DNA of 64,000 nucleotides from Effusibacillus pohliae DSM 22757 (GTDB lineage: Bacteria; Bacillota; Bacilli; Tumebacillales; Effusibacillaceae), in NCBI RefSeq assembly GCF_000376225.1, contig NZ_AQXL01000124.1, positions 18,741-82,740 of the forward strand, in the 5' to 3' direction. Shown here in pieces: positions 26,041-34,520 of this stretch; the first letter of the stretch is position 1; the number at the start of each line of letters is the position of its first letter. The notes under the pieces were generated by a model that was not told where the DNA came from, ran no database searches, and saw nothing but the letters and a program-made list of their open reading frames with translations. Made by a program: the position numbers and the translations under genes.

Positions 26041-27162
26041 GTGAGCAATTGGAAACGGAAGGCAAGCAGGGCGTTGCAGATCGGACTTGTCGGATGCGTG
26101 ATGGTCGGAGTGACCGCGTGCGGTACAACGGCGACCCCGAAGCAAACCGATGCAGATCCGGCACAGGGCGGCAAACCGCTGGCGTTGGCCGACATTGAAA
26201 AACTGGCCAAACAGGAAGGGGCGGTCGTCAGCGTCGGAATGCCGGATTCCTGGGCCAACTGGAAGGACACATGGAAAGATCTGGAGCAAAAATACGGTCT
26301 GAAGCATACGGACACCGACATGTCGAGCGCCGAGGAAATCGCCAAATTCGAAGCGGAGAAGAACCGTCCGACCGCCGATATCGGCGACGTCGGGATCGCC
26401 TTCGGGCCGGTGGCGGTCGCAAAAGGCGTGACGCAGCCGTACAAGACGTCGTATTGGGACGAGATTCCGAAATGGGCGAAAGACGAGCAGGGGCATTGGG
26501 TGGTCGGCTATCAGGGCACCATCGCATTTTTGACCAATAAAAAGCTGGTCAGCCATCCACCGACAAGTTGGAATGATTTGCTGAAAGGCGATTACAAGGT
26601 GGCGATTGGGGATGTCACGAAAGCGGCTCAGGCGCAGATGGCCGTGCTGGCAGCTGCGATCGCGCATGGCGGGGACGAGAAGAACATCCAGCCGGGCATC
26701 GATTTCTTCGCGCAACTGGCGAAACAGGGCCGTTTGTCGCTGGCCGACGTGAAGGTGGCGAATTTTGAAAAAGGGGAAATCGCCGTCGGGCTGCTGTGGG
26801 ACTTCAACGCGTTGGGCTACCGCGAGCAAATCGACCCCACCCGGTTTGAAGTGACGATTCCGGCGGAAGGCAGCGTCGTCAGCGGCTATGCGACGATCAT
26901 CAACAAGTACGCTCCGCATCCGCATGCGGCGATGCTCGCCCGGGAATACATCCTGAGCGATGCGGGGCAGATCAACCTGGCGAAGGGGTATGCCCGGCCG
27001 ATTCGCGACAGTGTGAAGCTGCCGGAGGAAGTCGCCAAAAAACTGGTGCCGAAGGAGCAGTACAAGAATGCGAAGCCGATCCAGGACTATACCGCCTGGG
27101 AAGCGACCGCCAAAAAATTGCCGCAGCTGTGGCAAGAACAAGTTTTGGTGAATGTGAAGTAG
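26041..27162 (+). CDS. ABC transporter substrate-binding lipoprotein, probably for an organophosphate
   Basis: The protein has 373 residues with a lipoprotein signal (WKRKASR, hydrophobic core, VTAC with Cys27). The mature part belongs to the iron/spermidine/phosphonate-type binding proteins: KLAKQEGAVVSVGMPDSWAN, TADIGDVGIAFGPVAVAKGV, VGYQGTIAFLTNKKLV and the C-terminal AREYILSDAGQINLAKGYAR. GTG 26041 follows GCGGGGGGATG. It heads an operon with a phosphatase-like enzyme, two permeases and an ATPase, and has a PhoP box, so an organic phosphate or phosphonate is the most likely ligand. That assignment is inferred from context. Confidence 0.9.
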   Translation: MSNWKRKASRALQIGLVGCVMVGVTACGTTATPKQTDADPAQGGKPLALADIEKLAKQEGAVVSVGMPDSWANWKDTWKDLEQKYGLKHTDTDMSSAEEIAKFEAEKNRPTADIGDVGIAFGPVAVAKGVTQPYKTSYWDEIPKWAKDEQGHWVVGYQGTIAFLTNKKLVSHPPTSWNDLLKGDYKVAIGDVTKAAQAQMAVLAAAIAHGGDEKNIQPGIDFFAQLAKQGRLSLADVKVANFEKGEIAVGLLWDFNALGYREQIDPTRFEVTIPAEGSVVSGYATIINKYAPHPHAAMLAREYILSDAGQINLAKGYARPIRDSVKLPEEVAKKLVPKEQYKNAKPIQDYTAWEATAKKLPQLWQEQVLVNVK

Positions 27163-27172
27163 TGTGGTAGGA

Positions 27173-28012
27173 ATGGCAGACAAAGTAATCCTGGTGGTCG
27201 TGGATGGTTTGCAGTACGAGGCTGCGTGTTCACAGATGGGCTATCTCAATCACCTGGTAGAGGTCAACTGGGCGGCTCGGTTTCTCGTCAAGTCGGAGCT
27301 GCCCAGCCTCTCCCGGCCGCTCTACGAGGTGTTGCTGACCGGGACGCCCAGTTCCGTCAACGGAATAACTTCCAATCAGGCGGTGCGGTTGTCGGCACAA
27401 AAAAGCTTGTTTCATCTGGCAAAAGAGAACGGGTTGCGAAACGCGGCAGCCGCTTACTATTGGGTGAGCGAATTGTATAACCGTTGCCCGTTTGATCCGT
27501 TGCTTGACCGTTGGCAAGAAGACGAACGAAACGCCATTCAATACGGGAGTTTCTATTTTGAGGATGCGTATCCCGATTCCCATTTGCTGCTCGATGCGGA
27601 AGTGCTTCGCCGCAAGTATGATCCGCATTTTTTGTACATCCATCCGATGGGGGTGGATCACGCCGGGCATCAGTTCGGTTCGGACAGCAAGCAGTACCGG
27701 GAAAAAGTGATCACGATGGACAGCATCCTGGCCAATTTTCTGCCGATCTGGATGGAAGACGGGTATCAAATCCTGATCACGTCCGACCACGGGATGAATC
27801 CGGACGGGCTGCACGGAGGCACCGGCAAAGACGAGCGGGATGTGCCGCTCTATTGTATCGGTTCCGCGTTCGTCCCAGGTATCTATCACGACGTCATCCC
27901 CCAGTTGGCGATCGCGCCGCTCGTTTGCAAGCTGCTCGGCATCGCTCCGGCGGAAGCGATGATTTCCTGTACCCTTCCGGCGTTGAAACAGCGCCAAGCC
28001 GATCATCTGTGA
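27173..28012 (+). CDS. Alkaline phosphatase superfamily (nucleotide pyrophosphatase/phosphodiesterase-like) enzyme
   Basis: The protein has 279 residues. Metal-binding residues of the superfamily are visible: Asp in VILVVVDGLQYE, a Ser/Thr nucleophile region in ELPSLSRPLYEVLLTGT, MGVDHAGHQFG, TSDHGMNPDG and a late His (GLHGGTG). It lacks a signal peptide, so it acts in the cytoplasm, probably on an imported phosphodiester or phosphonate. Related enzymes include nucleotide pyrophosphatases and phosphonoacetate hydrolase. ATG 27173 gives the family-like start; GTG 27164 is possible too. It lies between the binding-protein and permease genes, so transport and cleavage are coupled. Confidence 0.88.
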   Translation: MADKVILVVVDGLQYEAACSQMGYLNHLVEVNWAARFLVKSELPSLSRPLYEVLLTGTPSSVNGITSNQAVRLSAQKSLFHLAKENGLRNAAAAYYWVSELYNRCPFDPLLDRWQEDERNAIQYGSFYFEDAYPDSHLLLDAEVLRRKYDPHFLYIHPMGVDHAGHQFGSDSKQYREKVITMDSILANFLPIWMEDGYQILITSDHGMNPDGLHGGTGKDERDVPLYCIGSAFVPGIYHDVIPQLAIAPLVCKLLGIAPAEAMISCTLPALKQRQADHL

Positions 28013-28025
28013 GGAGGGATGGGGG

Positions 28026-28877
28026 GTGAAGTCGATCAGGCGGAACCGGTTGTTGCTGCTGTTTTTGCTGCCGTTCGCTTTGCTCGTTTTGGGATTTGAG
28101 CTGCTGCCCCTGGTCGGCATGACGGTGGACAGCCTGCACGATGGGGACACGGGGCAATGGTCATGGGTCCAGTATGCGACGGCGCTTGGTAGCAAATTTT
28201 ATCTGCAGGCATTGCAAAACAGCGTGCTCATTTCCTTTTGTTCCAGTTTGGTTGGCATTCTGGTGGCGATTGTGGCCGCCTATTCAATCACCCGGCTGTC
28301 GCCGGGGACGCGAGACATCATACTGATGCTGTCGAACATGACATCCAATTTCGCCGGGGTTCCGCTGGCGTTTGCCTATATGATCCTGCTCGGCAACAAC
28401 GGTATTTTTACACTTCTGCTGCACAAATGGGGCTGGGATGTGTTCGCCTCTTTCAATCTTTACAGTTGGATCGGGCTCACGCTGGTCTACGTCTACTTCC
28501 AAATTCCGCTGGCGATCTTGCTGTTGTATCCGGCTTATTATGGCATCCAGCGGCAATGGAAGGAAGCGGCCTTGCTGCTTGGCGCTTCGCCCCTCCGGTT
28601 TTGGCTCCATATCGGGATTCCGGTGATATTGCCGGGGGTTGTCGGCACGTTCAGCATTTTGTTTGCGAATGCGATGGGCGCATATGCCACCGCCTACGCG
28701 TTGGTGGGAAGCAATTACAACCTGCTGGCGGTTCGCATCGGGGCGCTGGTGTCGGGCGATGTGGTAAGCCAGCCACAATTGGCCAGTGCGCTTGCGGTGA
28801 TTCTGGCAGTGACGATGGTCGGCGCGATGTGGATCAATGAACGGATGATGCGGCGGGTCAGGAGGGATTTGCAGTGA
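28026..28877 (+). CDS. ABC transporter permease (organophosphate operon, first)
   Basis: The protein has 283 residues with six membrane segments of the PotB/ThiP/phosphonate permease type: hydrophobic N-terminus NRLLLLFLLPFALLVLGFEL, YFQIPLAILLLYPAYYGI and the EAA-like loop KEAALLLGASPLRFWLHIGI. GTG 28026 lies after GGAGGGATGGGG. Its last four bases overlap the next permease gene (GTGA), which shows tight co-translation. Together with the following permease it forms the channel for the ligand captured by the lipoprotein at 26041. Confidence 0.92.
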   Translation: MKSIRRNRLLLLFLLPFALLVLGFELLPLVGMTVDSLHDGDTGQWSWVQYATALGSKFYLQALQNSVLISFCSSLVGILVAIVAAYSITRLSPGTRDIILMLSNMTSNFAGVPLAFAYMILLGNNGIFTLLLHKWGWDVFASFNLYSWIGLTLVYVYFQIPLAILLLYPAYYGIQRQWKEAALLLGASPLRFWLHIGIPVILPGVVGTFSILFANAMGAYATAYALVGSNYNLLAVRIGALVSGDVVSQPQLASALAVILAVTMVGAMWINERMMRRVRRDLQ

Positions 28878-29668
28878 GATCAGGCAAATGGTTCCATGTT
28901 TCGGTCGTTTTTCTGGTGCTCGTCTATCTGTTTGTCCCGTTGCTCGCCACCTTTCTGTATTCGATCGCGACTGACTGGTACCGGACGATCCTGCCGGAAG
29001 GGTTCACGCTCGCCTGGTATCGCGACCTGTTGCTCGATCCCCGGTTTGTTGACGCGGCAGGGCGGACGATATTTGTCTGCACGGCCGCGATTTTGATCAG
29101 TGTGGCCGTGATGGTGCCGACAATTTTTCTGGTCACCGTCTACTTTCCAAAATGGGAGCGTCTGTTGCAGGCGTTGACGATGTTGCCGTATGCAGTGCCG
29201 GGCGTGGTGGCGGCGGTGGCTCTGATCCGCATGTACTCGGACGGGCCGCTGGTGTTGGCGGGCACCGTTTGGCTGCTGATCGGCGCTTATTTTGTCAGCA
29301 TCCTGCCGTTCATGTACCAGGGGATTCGCAACAGCCTGCGGACCATCGATGCCATCCGGCTGACGGATGCGGCGGAACTGCTGGGCGCCAGCAAATGGCA
29401 GGCGTTCCGCCTCGTCGTGCTGCCGAATATTTTGCCCGGCGTGATTGTATCGATTCTGTTATCGTTCTCGATGCTGTTCGGGGAGTTTGTGCTGGCCAAT
29501 CTGCTGATCGGCGGACACTATGAGCTGCTGCAGGTGTATCTGATGCGCCGGATGAGCGAAAGCGGCCACTTGTCCAGCGCGATCGTCGTCGCGTATTTTG
29601 TGTTGATCCTGATCATGTCCGGGATGGTGCTGAAATTCAGCAGATCGGCAAAGGGGGCCAAATTATGA
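28874..29668 (+). CDS. ABC transporter permease (organophosphate operon, second)
   Basis: This 264-residue membrane protein has six hydrophobic segments of the PotC type and the ATPase-docking loop DAAELLGASKWQAFRLVVLP. GTG 28874 and the next gene's ATG both overlap neighbouring stops by four bases, so this is the middle gene of a translationally coupled permease-permease-ATPase set. The segment IGAYFVSILPFMYQGIRNSL is typical of the family's third to fourth membrane stretch. Confidence 0.92.
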   Translation: MRSGKWFHVSVVFLVLVYLFVPLLATFLYSIATDWYRTILPEGFTLAWYRDLLLDPRFVDAAGRTIFVCTAAILISVAVMVPTIFLVTVYFPKWERLLQALTMLPYAVPGVVAAVALIRMYSDGPLVLAGTVWLLIGAYFVSILPFMYQGIRNSLRTIDAIRLTDAAELLGASKWQAFRLVVLPNILPGVIVSILLSFSMLFGEFVLANLLIGGHYELLQVYLMRRMSESGHLSSAIVVAYFVLILIMSGMVLKFSRSAKGAKL

Positions 29669-30702
29669 GCTATGTGGAGATCCGGAACGTATCCAAACGG
29701 TTTCAGGCTACACCGGCGCTCAACGGCATCTCTCTTTCGATCGAGAAAGGGGAACTGGTGACGCTGCTCGGGCCGAGCGGCTGCGGCAAAAGCACGCTGC
29801 TTCGCTGCATCGCCGGGCTGGAACCGGTTGAAGCGGGCGGCCGGATCATCGTGGATGGGGCGGATATCACTCACCTTTCGCCCAAGCGACGGGGAATCGG
29901 CATGGTGTTTCAATCATACGCCCTGTTTCCGAATCTGACCGTCTATCAAAATATCGCGTTTGGTCTGAAGATGAAAGGCGTCGACAAACGGGAAACCGCA
30001 TCGCGTGTGAAAAAAATGATGGAACTGGTCGATTTGACAGGCAAACAGGATGCGTATCCGCATCAATTGTCGGGCGGCCAGCAGCAACGGGTGGCGCTGG
30101 CCCGGTCGCTGGTGACCGAACCGAAAATTTTGCTGTTGGATGAACCGCTCAGCGCGCTGGATGCAAAAATCCGCAAGAACCTGCAGAACGAACTACGGCG
30201 CATTCAACAGGAATTGTCGATCACGACCGTATTGGTGACGCACGACCAGGAGGAAGCGCTGACCGTCTCCGACCGCATTTTCGTCATGGACCGGGGAACG
30301 GTTGTGCAATCCGGCACTCCGGAGCAAATTTATGCGCATCCGGCCAACGAATTTGTCGCCCGGTTCATCGGCCATTACAATGTGCTGACGCGGGCGCAAC
30401 TGCAGCAACTGGCGGACGGGTGTGCTGGAGCGGTGGCTGCCGGGGCGCATTTTGCCATTCGCCCGGAATTGATCCAACTGCTGCCGCAGGAAACCGATCT
30501 TGCATGCGCTGAAACGGATTGGGTGGTGGCAGGAACGGTCCGTACGGTCACCGTAACAGGCAACGTGCTTCGTTACCAGGTGGAAGCGAGGGGACTCATG
30601 TTGCAGGTAGACCGTCTGAATACGCCTGACATGCTTTGGATTCAAAAAGATATGCAAGTGAAAATCCGAATTCCTGTGGATGCTTGCGTCGTTCTGCAGT
30701 GA
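29665..30702 (+). CDS. ABC transporter ATP-binding protein (organophosphate operon)
   Basis: A 345-residue ATPase with Walker [11 protein letters not shown]-loop VFQSYALFP, signature [12 protein letters not shown], Walker B ILLLDEPLSALDA and the His of VTHDQEEAL. The C-terminal 100 residues form a TOBE-like regulatory domain (FAIRPELIQLLPQE and VAGTVRTVTVTGNVLRYQVE), as in PotA, FbpC and phosphonate importers. It starts inside the stop of the second permease (ATGA). It supplies energy for import through the two permeases. Confidence 0.95.
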   Translation: MSYVEIRNVSKRFQATPALNGISLSIEKGELVTLLGPSGCGKSTLLRCIAGLEPVEAGGRIIVDGADITHLSPKRRGIGMVFQSYALFPNLTVYQNIAFGLKMKGVDKRETASRVKKMMELVDLTGKQDAYPHQLSGGQQQRVALARSLVTEPKILLLDEPLSALDAKIRKNLQNELRRIQQELSITTVLVTHDQEEALTVSDRIFVMDRGTVVQSGTPEQIYAHPANEFVARFIGHYNVLTRAQLQQLADGCAGAVAAGAHFAIRPELIQLLPQETDLACAETDWVVAGTVRTVTVTGNVLRYQVEARGLMLQVDRLNTPDMLWIQKDMQVKIRIPVDACVVLQ

Positions 30703-30712
30703 GGTGGGAAGC

Positions 30713-31513
30713 GTGTCTGTTTTGTCGGAGGAACGAAAACGGGTTATTCTGGATCAGTTGGACCGCTACGGCAAGGTGAAGGTGGAGCCGCTGGCAAGGC
30801 AATTGCAGGTGTCACACGAAACGATCCGCCGCGATCTGGACAGTTTGGAACGGCTTGGCAAACTGAAACGGGTGTATGGGGGAGCGGTCAAACAATCGTA
30901 TCAGACAGGCGAGCCTCCCTATCTGCAAAGGCAGAGCTTGCATCAGGCGGAAAAACAGCGGATCGGCAAACTGGCGGCTGAACTGCTGCGGGACGGCGAA
31001 ACGGTGGTGATCGACACGGGCACGACCACGTTGGAGTTGGCTCGTTCGATCCGGGGCAGAAAGCGGTTGACCGTATTGACCAATTCGTTGCCGGTGGCCA
31101 GTTTGTTGACCGATTCTTTGAATCAGGGGCTGTTCACCGGCAAAATCATCCTGCTGGGAGGGGAACTGAACCCCGAGCAGCAGTCGATCAGCGGCCCGTT
31201 ATGCGAAAAAATGCTGCAAACTTTCCACATCGATAAGGCGTTCATCTCGGTGGGCGGCGTTTCTCTCGACTCCGGTATCAGCGATTATGACATTCAGGAA
31301 GCGACGGTCTCGCGAGTGATGATATCGGTATCGAAGGAGTCGATCGTGTTGGCCGACCAGTCAAAAATCGGCGTGCAAGCGTTTTGCAGAATCGCTTCGC
31401 TGGAGGAAATCGACGTGATTGTATCGGACGTGGAGATGCCCGCCTCGTGGAAGGCCGAACTGGGGGCGACTGGAATTACATGGATGACGGCAAAGGAGAG
31501 GGAGACGGTATGA
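30713..31513 (+). CDS. DeoR/GlpR-family transcriptional regulator
   Basis: The protein has 266 residues. The N-terminal winged helix reads LSEERKRVILDQLDRYGKVK and VSHETIRRDLDSLERLGKLK, ending in RVYGGAV, the standard DeoR signature. The C-terminal sugar-phosphate-sensing domain contains VIDTGTTTLELARSI, LGGELNPEQQSISGP and the DKAFISVGGVSLDSGISDYD loop. Such proteins sense phosphorylated sugars, which agrees with a phosphorylated substrate for this operon. GTG 30713 follows GAGGTGGG. It overlaps the next gene by four bases. Likely it fine-tunes the operon beneath PhoP control. Confidence 0.93.
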   Translation: MSVLSEERKRVILDQLDRYGKVKVEPLARQLQVSHETIRRDLDSLERLGKLKRVYGGAVKQSYQTGEPPYLQRQSLHQAEKQRIGKLAAELLRDGETVVIDTGTTTLELARSIRGRKRLTVLTNSLPVASLLTDSLNQGLFTGKIILLGGELNPEQQSISGPLCEKMLQTFHIDKAFISVGGVSLDSGISDYDIQEATVSRVMISVSKESIVLADQSKIGVQAFCRIASLEEIDVIVSDVEMPASWKAELGATGITWMTAKERETV

Positions 31514-32505
31514 ACGTGGATTATCATGTGCACCTGGAAGAGGGGCCGTATTCGATCCGCTGGTGGAACCGGACGGCGGAAGCGCTGCTGGCGTTTGCCA
31601 GTTGGCGGGAGGACAAGCATTCGCGGGATTGGATCGGCAAATTATCGTCGGCGATGGCCAGGCGGGTGGAAGCGGGCGCCTTTTCACCGGAATGGCTGGA
31701 CCTCTATCGGGTGCGGGCGAAACAGCAGGGTTTGCGAGAGGTCGGGATCGTCGACCATCTATACCGGTTTCGCGAGTACAAGCCGTATTATGAACGGCAT
31801 ATTCATCTCGGGAATGACGATTTGGGGCGGCTGCAGCGGCGCTGGCTGGATCAGGTGTGCGTCGCTTCGGTCGCCGACTTTTGCGATTTTCTAGAGCAGC
31901 AGAAGGAAAGATGGGCGGCCGACGGCATCCGTCTGCGGGTGGGTGTGGAGGCTGACTATTTCGCCGGCGGGGAGACGGAACTGGCCGGGATTTTGCGCCA
32001 GCATGCCTGGGACCATGTGATCGGATCGGTCCATTTTGTCGACGGGTGGGGATTTGACAATCCGGACACGCGGGAACGGTTTCAGCGGGAGAATCTGCTC
32101 GATCTGTACGATCATTTTTTTCAGTTGATGGAACGCGCAGTCGCATCCGGGTTGTTTGATATCCTGGCACATCCGGACAACATCAAGGTGTTTGGCTATC
32201 GGCCCGACGAGACAGCGCTGATTCCTTTTTACAGGCGGATTGCGCAGGCGTTGAAACGGCATGATGTTGCAACAGAGATCAACACCGGGCTCTACTACCG
32301 CTACCCGGTGCGAGAAATGTGCCCCAGTCCCGGCTTTCTGCAGGTCCTGGCGGAGTATGAGGTGCCGGTCACAACCTCCTCGGACGCCCATTTTCCAGAT
32401 CATGTGGGCCATCACCTGCCGCAGGCGAGACAGCAACTGAAAGCGGCCGGCTACAAAACGATCGCAACGTTCGAACGCCGGGTGCGCAAGGAAGTGGAGC
32501 TGTAA
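31510..32505 (+). CDS. PHP-domain phosphoesterase (histidinol-phosphatase-like)
   Basis: The protein has 331 residues. PHP metal ligands are visible: DYHVHLEEGP near the start, GIVDHLYRFREYKPYY, GVEADYF, HVIGSVHFVD, FDILAHPDNIKVFG and VTTSSDAHFPDHVG. These correspond to the His, Asp and Glu positions of HisJ-type phosphatases with a three-metal site. In B. subtilis HisJ has about 270 residues, so this member is larger. It is the last gene of the PhoP-linked operon, coupled to the DeoR-type gene by ATGA, and probably releases phosphate from the breakdown product of the imported compound; that role is inferred. Confidence 0.87.
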   Translation: MNVDYHVHLEEGPYSIRWWNRTAEALLAFASWREDKHSRDWIGKLSSAMARRVEAGAFSPEWLDLYRVRAKQQGLREVGIVDHLYRFREYKPYYERHIHLGNDDLGRLQRRWLDQVCVASVADFCDFLEQQKERWAADGIRLRVGVEADYFAGGETELAGILRQHAWDHVIGSVHFVDGWGFDNPDTRERFQRENLLDLYDHFFQLMERAVASGLFDILAHPDNIKVFGYRPDETALIPFYRRIAQALKRHDVATEINTGLYYRYPVREMCPSPGFLQVLAEYEVPVTTSSDAHFPDHVGHHLPQARQQLKAAGYKTIATFERRVRKEVEL

Positions 32506-32515
32506 ATCCCCCATC

Positions 32516-32569
32516 TTTACACTCTCTTAACATTCCCCACACAAAGCGTTTACATTGGGACAGTACAAT
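32516..32569 (+). promoter_or_regulatory. PhoP box and promoter of pstS
   Basis: Four half-sites at exact 11-base steps: TTTACA (32516), TTAACA (32527), CACACA (32538) and TTTACA (32549), followed after nine bases by a -10 box TACAAT at 32564-32569. This is a textbook Bacillus-type PhoP-activated promoter, 40 bases before the pstS start. Confidence 0.88.
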
Positions 32570-32609
32570 GAAAACGAACTTAAGTTAAACCTGAAGGGGG
32601 ATTTAACTC

Positions 32610-33497
32610 GTGTTTCATCCGATGTCGAAAAAAGCGTTCAGCCTGGCGATGGTCGCAACATTGAGCCTGGGGGTCTTGGCCGGTTGCGGATCTGCCGGCA
32701 CACAGAAAGAAACTCAACCGGGCGGCGGTGCGGCTCCCGCAAATGATCAACTGTCCGGCACCGTGACAGCTTCTGGTTCGACCGCGCTGCAGCCGCTGGT
32801 GCAGCAAGCGGCGAAAGAATTCATGGAAAAACATCCGAACGTCCAAATCCAGGTATCCGGCGGCGGATCGGGCACCGGTCTGAAAAACGTGGCGGAGGGC
32901 ACGTCCGACATCGGCAACTCCGACGTGAAAGCGGGCGACGAGTTTAAAGATAAAAACCTGAAAGAACACATTGTGGCGATCGCTCCGTTCGCGTTGATCG
33001 TCAACAAGGACGTCAATGTGGACAACCTGACGAAGCAGCAGGCGGCCGATATTCTGACCGGCAAGATCACCAACTGGAAAGAGGTCGGCGGCAAAGACCA
33101 GAAGATCGTCGTCGTCACCCGGCCGGACAGCTCCGGTTCGCGCAAGCTGGTGAAGCAAATCGTGCTCGACGGCAAAGACATCACCAAAGATGCGGTCGTG
33201 CAGGAGTCGAGCGGCGCGATGGTAACGGCCGTCAGCACCACCGCGGGCGCGATCGGCTATGTAGACACCGCGTACGTGAAGGACGGCGTGAAAGCCCTCA
33301 AGTTCGACGGTGTCGAGTACAGCAAGGAGAACATCAAAAACGGCAAATACAAACTGTACGGTGAAGAGCGCATGTACACGAAAGGCGAGCCGAAAGGCGC
33401 GGTCAAAGCGTTTCTCGATTATATCCTGAGCGACGAGTTCCAGAACAAGCGCGTGGAAGAACTGAAATTCCTTCCCGCCAGCCTGTTGAAGCAATAA
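32610..33497 (+). CDS. pstS: Phosphate ABC transporter substrate-binding protein PstS
   Basis: The protein has 295 residues and a lipoprotein signal ending LAGC. Phosphate-binding loops of PstS are present: TASGSTALQPLVQQAAKEF, VSGGGSGTGLKNVAEGTSDI and RPDSSGSRKL. It binds inorganic phosphate outside the membrane with high affinity and passes it to PstCA. GTG 32610 is used because GAAGGGGG lies nine bases before it; ATG 32622 is too far. It has its own PhoP-type promoter and a hairpin between it and pstC, which would give it higher expression than the membrane genes. Confidence 0.96.
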   Translation: MFHPMSKKAFSLAMVATLSLGVLAGCGSAGTQKETQPGGGAAPANDQLSGTVTASGSTALQPLVQQAAKEFMEKHPNVQIQVSGGGSGTGLKNVAEGTSDIGNSDVKAGDEFKDKNLKEHIVAIAPFALIVNKDVNVDNLTKQQAADILTGKITNWKEVGGKDQKIVVVTRPDSSGSRKLVKQIVLDGKDITKDAVVQESSGAMVTAVSTTAGAIGYVDTAYVKDGVKALKFDGVEYSKENIKNGKYKLYGEERMYTKGEPKGAVKAFLDYILSDEFQNKRVEELKFLPASLLKQ

Positions 33498-33529
33498 CGC
33501 TGTTGCGGAGAAGTAGGCGGATCGACCAG

Positions 33530-33549
33530 GGACGGTATTTCTACCGTCC
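33530..33549 (+). terminator. Intercistronic hairpin between pstS and pstC
   Basis: GGACGGTA at 33530-33537 pairs with TACCGTCC at 33542-33549 around a TTTC loop. No T-run follows, so it more likely limits read-through or protects the pstS message than ends all transcription. Confidence 0.6.
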
Positions 33550-33590
33550 TGATGTCGTTTTCGCACACCGGAAAAAAGGGGGGCATTCCA

Positions 33591-34520
33591 TTGGCTTCAC
33601 TGGGGGCCGTGCAACGTGTGAAACAGTCTGAGCAATCGGCTGCCGAAAATTGGTCGAAGGCGCAGCGCCAGACAGATCGGGTCATGCGCTGGCTTTTTGC
33701 CGGCAGCGCGGTGCTTGTGTCAGCCGTGATTTTTTCGATCATGCTGTTTGTCGGGATTCAGGGGATGCAAACGTTTCAGGGCGTGTCGCCGCTGACGTTC
33801 TTTTTCTCGACCGATTGGGCGCCTGCAGACGGAAGGTTTGGCGCGTTTCCGTTTCTTTTCAGCACGTTTGCCCTGACATTGCTTGCGATCGCCCTGTCTG
33901 TGCCGGTTGCCGTGTCGGGTGCGGTGTTTATGGCCAAAATCGCCCCGAAATGGATGCGGGAAATCCTGCGGCCGGCGACCGACCTGTTCGTCGGAATTCC
34001 CTCGGTCGTCTACGGGCTGATCGGGCTGACGGTGTTGGTTCCGTACCTGGCCAAACTGACGGGTGAGACCGGGTATGGATTGCTGCCGGCGGCTGTCATC
34101 TTGGCGATCATGATTTTGCCGACGATCCTGTCGATTTCGGAGGACGCCATCCGGTCGCTGCCGAGAAGCCTGGAAGAAGCGTCACTGGCGCTCGGCGCCA
34201 CCCGTTGGCAGACGATCTGGCGAGTCTTGCTGCCGGCGGCCCGTCCGGGCATCCTGACCGGTGTGATTCTCGGCATGGGCCGGGCGATCGGCGAAACAAT
34301 GGCGGTGTTTATGGTGATCGGGAATGCGCCGCAAATGCCGAAATCGCTGCTCGATTCGACAACCGTCCTGACGACGGCGATCGTCAAGGATATGCCGAAC
34401 ACGTTTTACGGCACAACCTGGAATCATGCGCTTTATTTGATGGCGCTTCTTTTGCTGTTGATCTCGATGTTTCTGATTCTGGTCATCCGGGTCGTTGCGC
34501 GAAGGAGGGAACTGAAATGA
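33591..34520 (+). CDS. pstC: Phosphate ABC transporter permease PstC
   Basis: A 309-residue permease with six membrane segments and the PstC motifs FVGIPSVVYGLIGLTVLVP and LGATRWQTIWRVLLPAARPG, followed by GMGRAIGETMAV. The start is taken as TTG 33591 because the run AAAAAAGGGGGGC lies eight bases before it; ATG 33552 is upstream of that site and in the hairpin region. Residues before TM1 are charged and cytoplasmic. It pairs with PstA in the phosphate channel. Confidence 0.95.
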   Translation: MASLGAVQRVKQSEQSAAENWSKAQRQTDRVMRWLFAGSAVLVSAVIFSIMLFVGIQGMQTFQGVSPLTFFFSTDWAPADGRFGAFPFLFSTFALTLLAIALSVPVAVSGAVFMAKIAPKWMREILRPATDLFVGIPSVVYGLIGLTVLVPYLAKLTGETGYGLLPAAVILAIMILPTILSISEDAIRSLPRSLEEASLALGATRWQTIWRVLLPAARPGILTGVILGMGRAIGETMAVFMVIGNAPQMPKSLLDSTTVLTTAIVKDMPNTFYGTTWNHALYLMALLLLLISMFLILVIRVVARRRELK

